A stretch of DNA of 14,842 nt, from assembly GCA_045604285.1 (NCBI GenBank), contig JAZUNS010000146.1:1-14842 (forward strand), given 5' to 3'. The notes below the pieces were generated by a model that saw only the letters and a list, made by a program, of their open reading frames with translations, did no database searches and was not told where the DNA came from. Shown piece by piece: positions 14,543 through 14,842 of the stretch (its first letter is position 1; each line of letters starts with the position of its first letter). Origin of the DNA: SIG636 sp045604285 (lineage in GTDB: Bacteria; Bacillota; Clostridia; Oscillospirales; CAG-382). The position numbers and the translations under genes were made by a program.

Positions 14543-14581
14543 CAAAAAGAGAACTTTTGTCTACCAAAAGTTCTCTTTTTG
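14543..14581. terminator. strong bidirectional terminator-like hairpin
   Basis: The arm at 14543-14559 (C AAAAAGAGAACTTTTG) pairs perfectly over 17 bp with 14565-14581, with loop TCTAC. The A-run on one side and T-run on the other let it work in both directions. No gene ends here on either strand, so it may insulate the flanking units or end transcription that enters from outside an element. Confidence 0.85.
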
Positions 14582-14586
14582 TTTAT

Positions 14587-14751
14587 CCAAGCCGCAGGCT
14601 TGGTATATCATCACGCGTTAGCGTGCATATCATTGCCATTGGCGCATATCATCAGCCGAAGGCTGCATTACCTGCGGCTTGATGAGATACAACACTTCGT
14701 GTTGATGATATACCGCAACAAGTTGCGGATGATATACAAGGCTTCGCCTTG
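14587..14751. repeat. array of short hairpins with inverting linkers
   Basis: Seven short hairpins follow each other: 14587-14603 (CCAAGCC/GGCTTGG), 14612-14625 (CACGC/GCGTG), 14634-14644 (TGCC/GGCG), 14653-14665 (CAGCC/GGCTG), 14690-14704 (CAACAC/GTGTTG), 14713-14728 (CCGCAAC/GTTGCGG) and 14737-14751 (CAAGGC/GCCTTG). Stem sequences all differ while pairing is kept. The linkers are TATATCATC, CATATCAT and CATATCATC in the left half, then GATGAGATA, ATGATATA and ATGATATA in the right half, so the linker is reverse-complemented at the centre. CCTGCGGCTTG (14671-14681), at the turning point, is an exact inverted copy of 14588-14598 in the first hairpin. This is not a CRISPR, because nothing is kept constant except the linkers. 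Confidence 0.85.
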
Positions 14752-14777
14752 ATTTGTTTACGGAAAAATGATATAAT
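14749..14777 (+). promoter_or_regulatory. promoter of the truncated 14816 gene, overlapping the last hairpin
   Basis: TTGATT (14749-14754), a 17-bp spacer and TATAAT (14772-14777) form a good promoter. The first three bases of the -35 box are the end of the last hairpin's 3' arm (GCCTTG, 14746-14751), so folding or protein binding at the array could affect transcription. Confidence 0.8.
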
Positions 14778-14815
14778 AAATCCGACAAATAAGAAATCGA
14801 CAAAAGGATGTTACT

Positions 14816-14842
14816 ATGAGCAAAATGAACAAGAAATCCAAT
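14816..14842 (+). CDS. start of a gene cut off by the window end
   Basis: Only nine codons are visible (MSKMNKKSN). The start is credible: AAAGGA (14803-14808) lies seven bases before the ATG, and a promoter with a 17-bp spacer lies 38 bp upstream. The product cannot be identified from this. A short Lys/Asn-rich beginning of this kind precedes the catalytic domain in some large serine recombinases of Clostridia elements, but this is only a guess from the context of the hairpin array. Confidence 0.7.

Larger units (their letters stand above)
14374..14815. other. non-coding divergent gap with structured DNA
   Basis: No credible gene lies between the leucine-rich-repeat gene and the truncated gene at 14816. 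A plus-strand open frame at 14427-14621 lacks a ribosome binding site and runs through a terminator and the first hairpins. The gap holds the promoter of the minus-strand gene, a GTGCAAGACTT repeat, a 17-bp-stem terminator, the hairpin array and a plus-strand promoter, which are listed separately. Confidence 0.8.

Noticed and set aside
14427..14621. 64-codon open frame in the divergent gap
   Set aside because: It has no ribosome binding site, and it runs through the perfect 17-bp terminator stem and the first hairpin, so it is a by-product of structured DNA.
14587..14751. CRISPR array
   Set aside because: The repeated part is only an 8-10 base linker that flips orientation. The intervening 11-17 base units are self-complementary hairpins, not unique spacers, and no cas gene is present.

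Overview
The window reads as a chromosomal segment of a low-G+C Firmicute, most likely class Clostridia (an Oscillospirales/Ruminococcaceae-like gut lineage). This is judged from AT-rich intergenic DNA, near-perfect GGAGG ribosome binding sites, textbook sigma-A promoters, a type A RNase P RNA, and the protein families present (the YnbB-type PLP enzyme, M42 peptidases, Clostridia-type HtpG). The species cannot be named from this sequence.

Left part (1-1240): an AT-rich gap, then two small plus-strand genes, a 114-aa protein of unknown function and a 142-aa membrane protein with a C-terminal zinc ribbon. They end at a hairpin terminator facing the next operon. Minus-strand operon (1259-6919, read right to left): murD, three consecutive paralogous M42 metallo-aminopeptidases, and a methionine-gamma-lyase-like (aluminium-resistance family) PLP enzyme. 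Each gene follows the last within about 1-16 nt and has its own ribosome binding site. The operon starts from a promoter placed back to back with the rnpB promoter.

Plus-strand information-processing block (6976-13458): rnpB, prfB (RF2, without the programmed frameshift), a small membrane protein with four consecutive cysteines and an acidic tail, htpG, a XerC/D-type tyrosine recombinase overlapping an acyl-ACP thioesterase by four bases, smpB, and ssrA (tmRNA). RNase P RNA, RF2, SmpB and tmRNA thus lie within 6.5 kb. RNase P matures tRNA-like ends, RF2 ends translation, and SmpB-tmRNA rescues stalled ribosomes.

Right part (13459-14842): a terminator after ssrA, a bidirectional terminator, a perfect 24-bp palindrome, and a minus-strand BspA-like leucine-rich-repeat gene. 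Then comes a roughly 440-bp non-coding stretch holding a 17-bp-stem terminator and an ordered array of seven short hairpins. The array's linkers switch from TATATCATC-type to the reverse complement GATGATATA-type at its centre. The last hairpin supplies the -35 box of a promoter driving a gene cut off by the window end after nine codons. This right edge is the most unusual part of the window and may be the end of a mobile or repeated element. The rest is mostly conserved housekeeping DNA.
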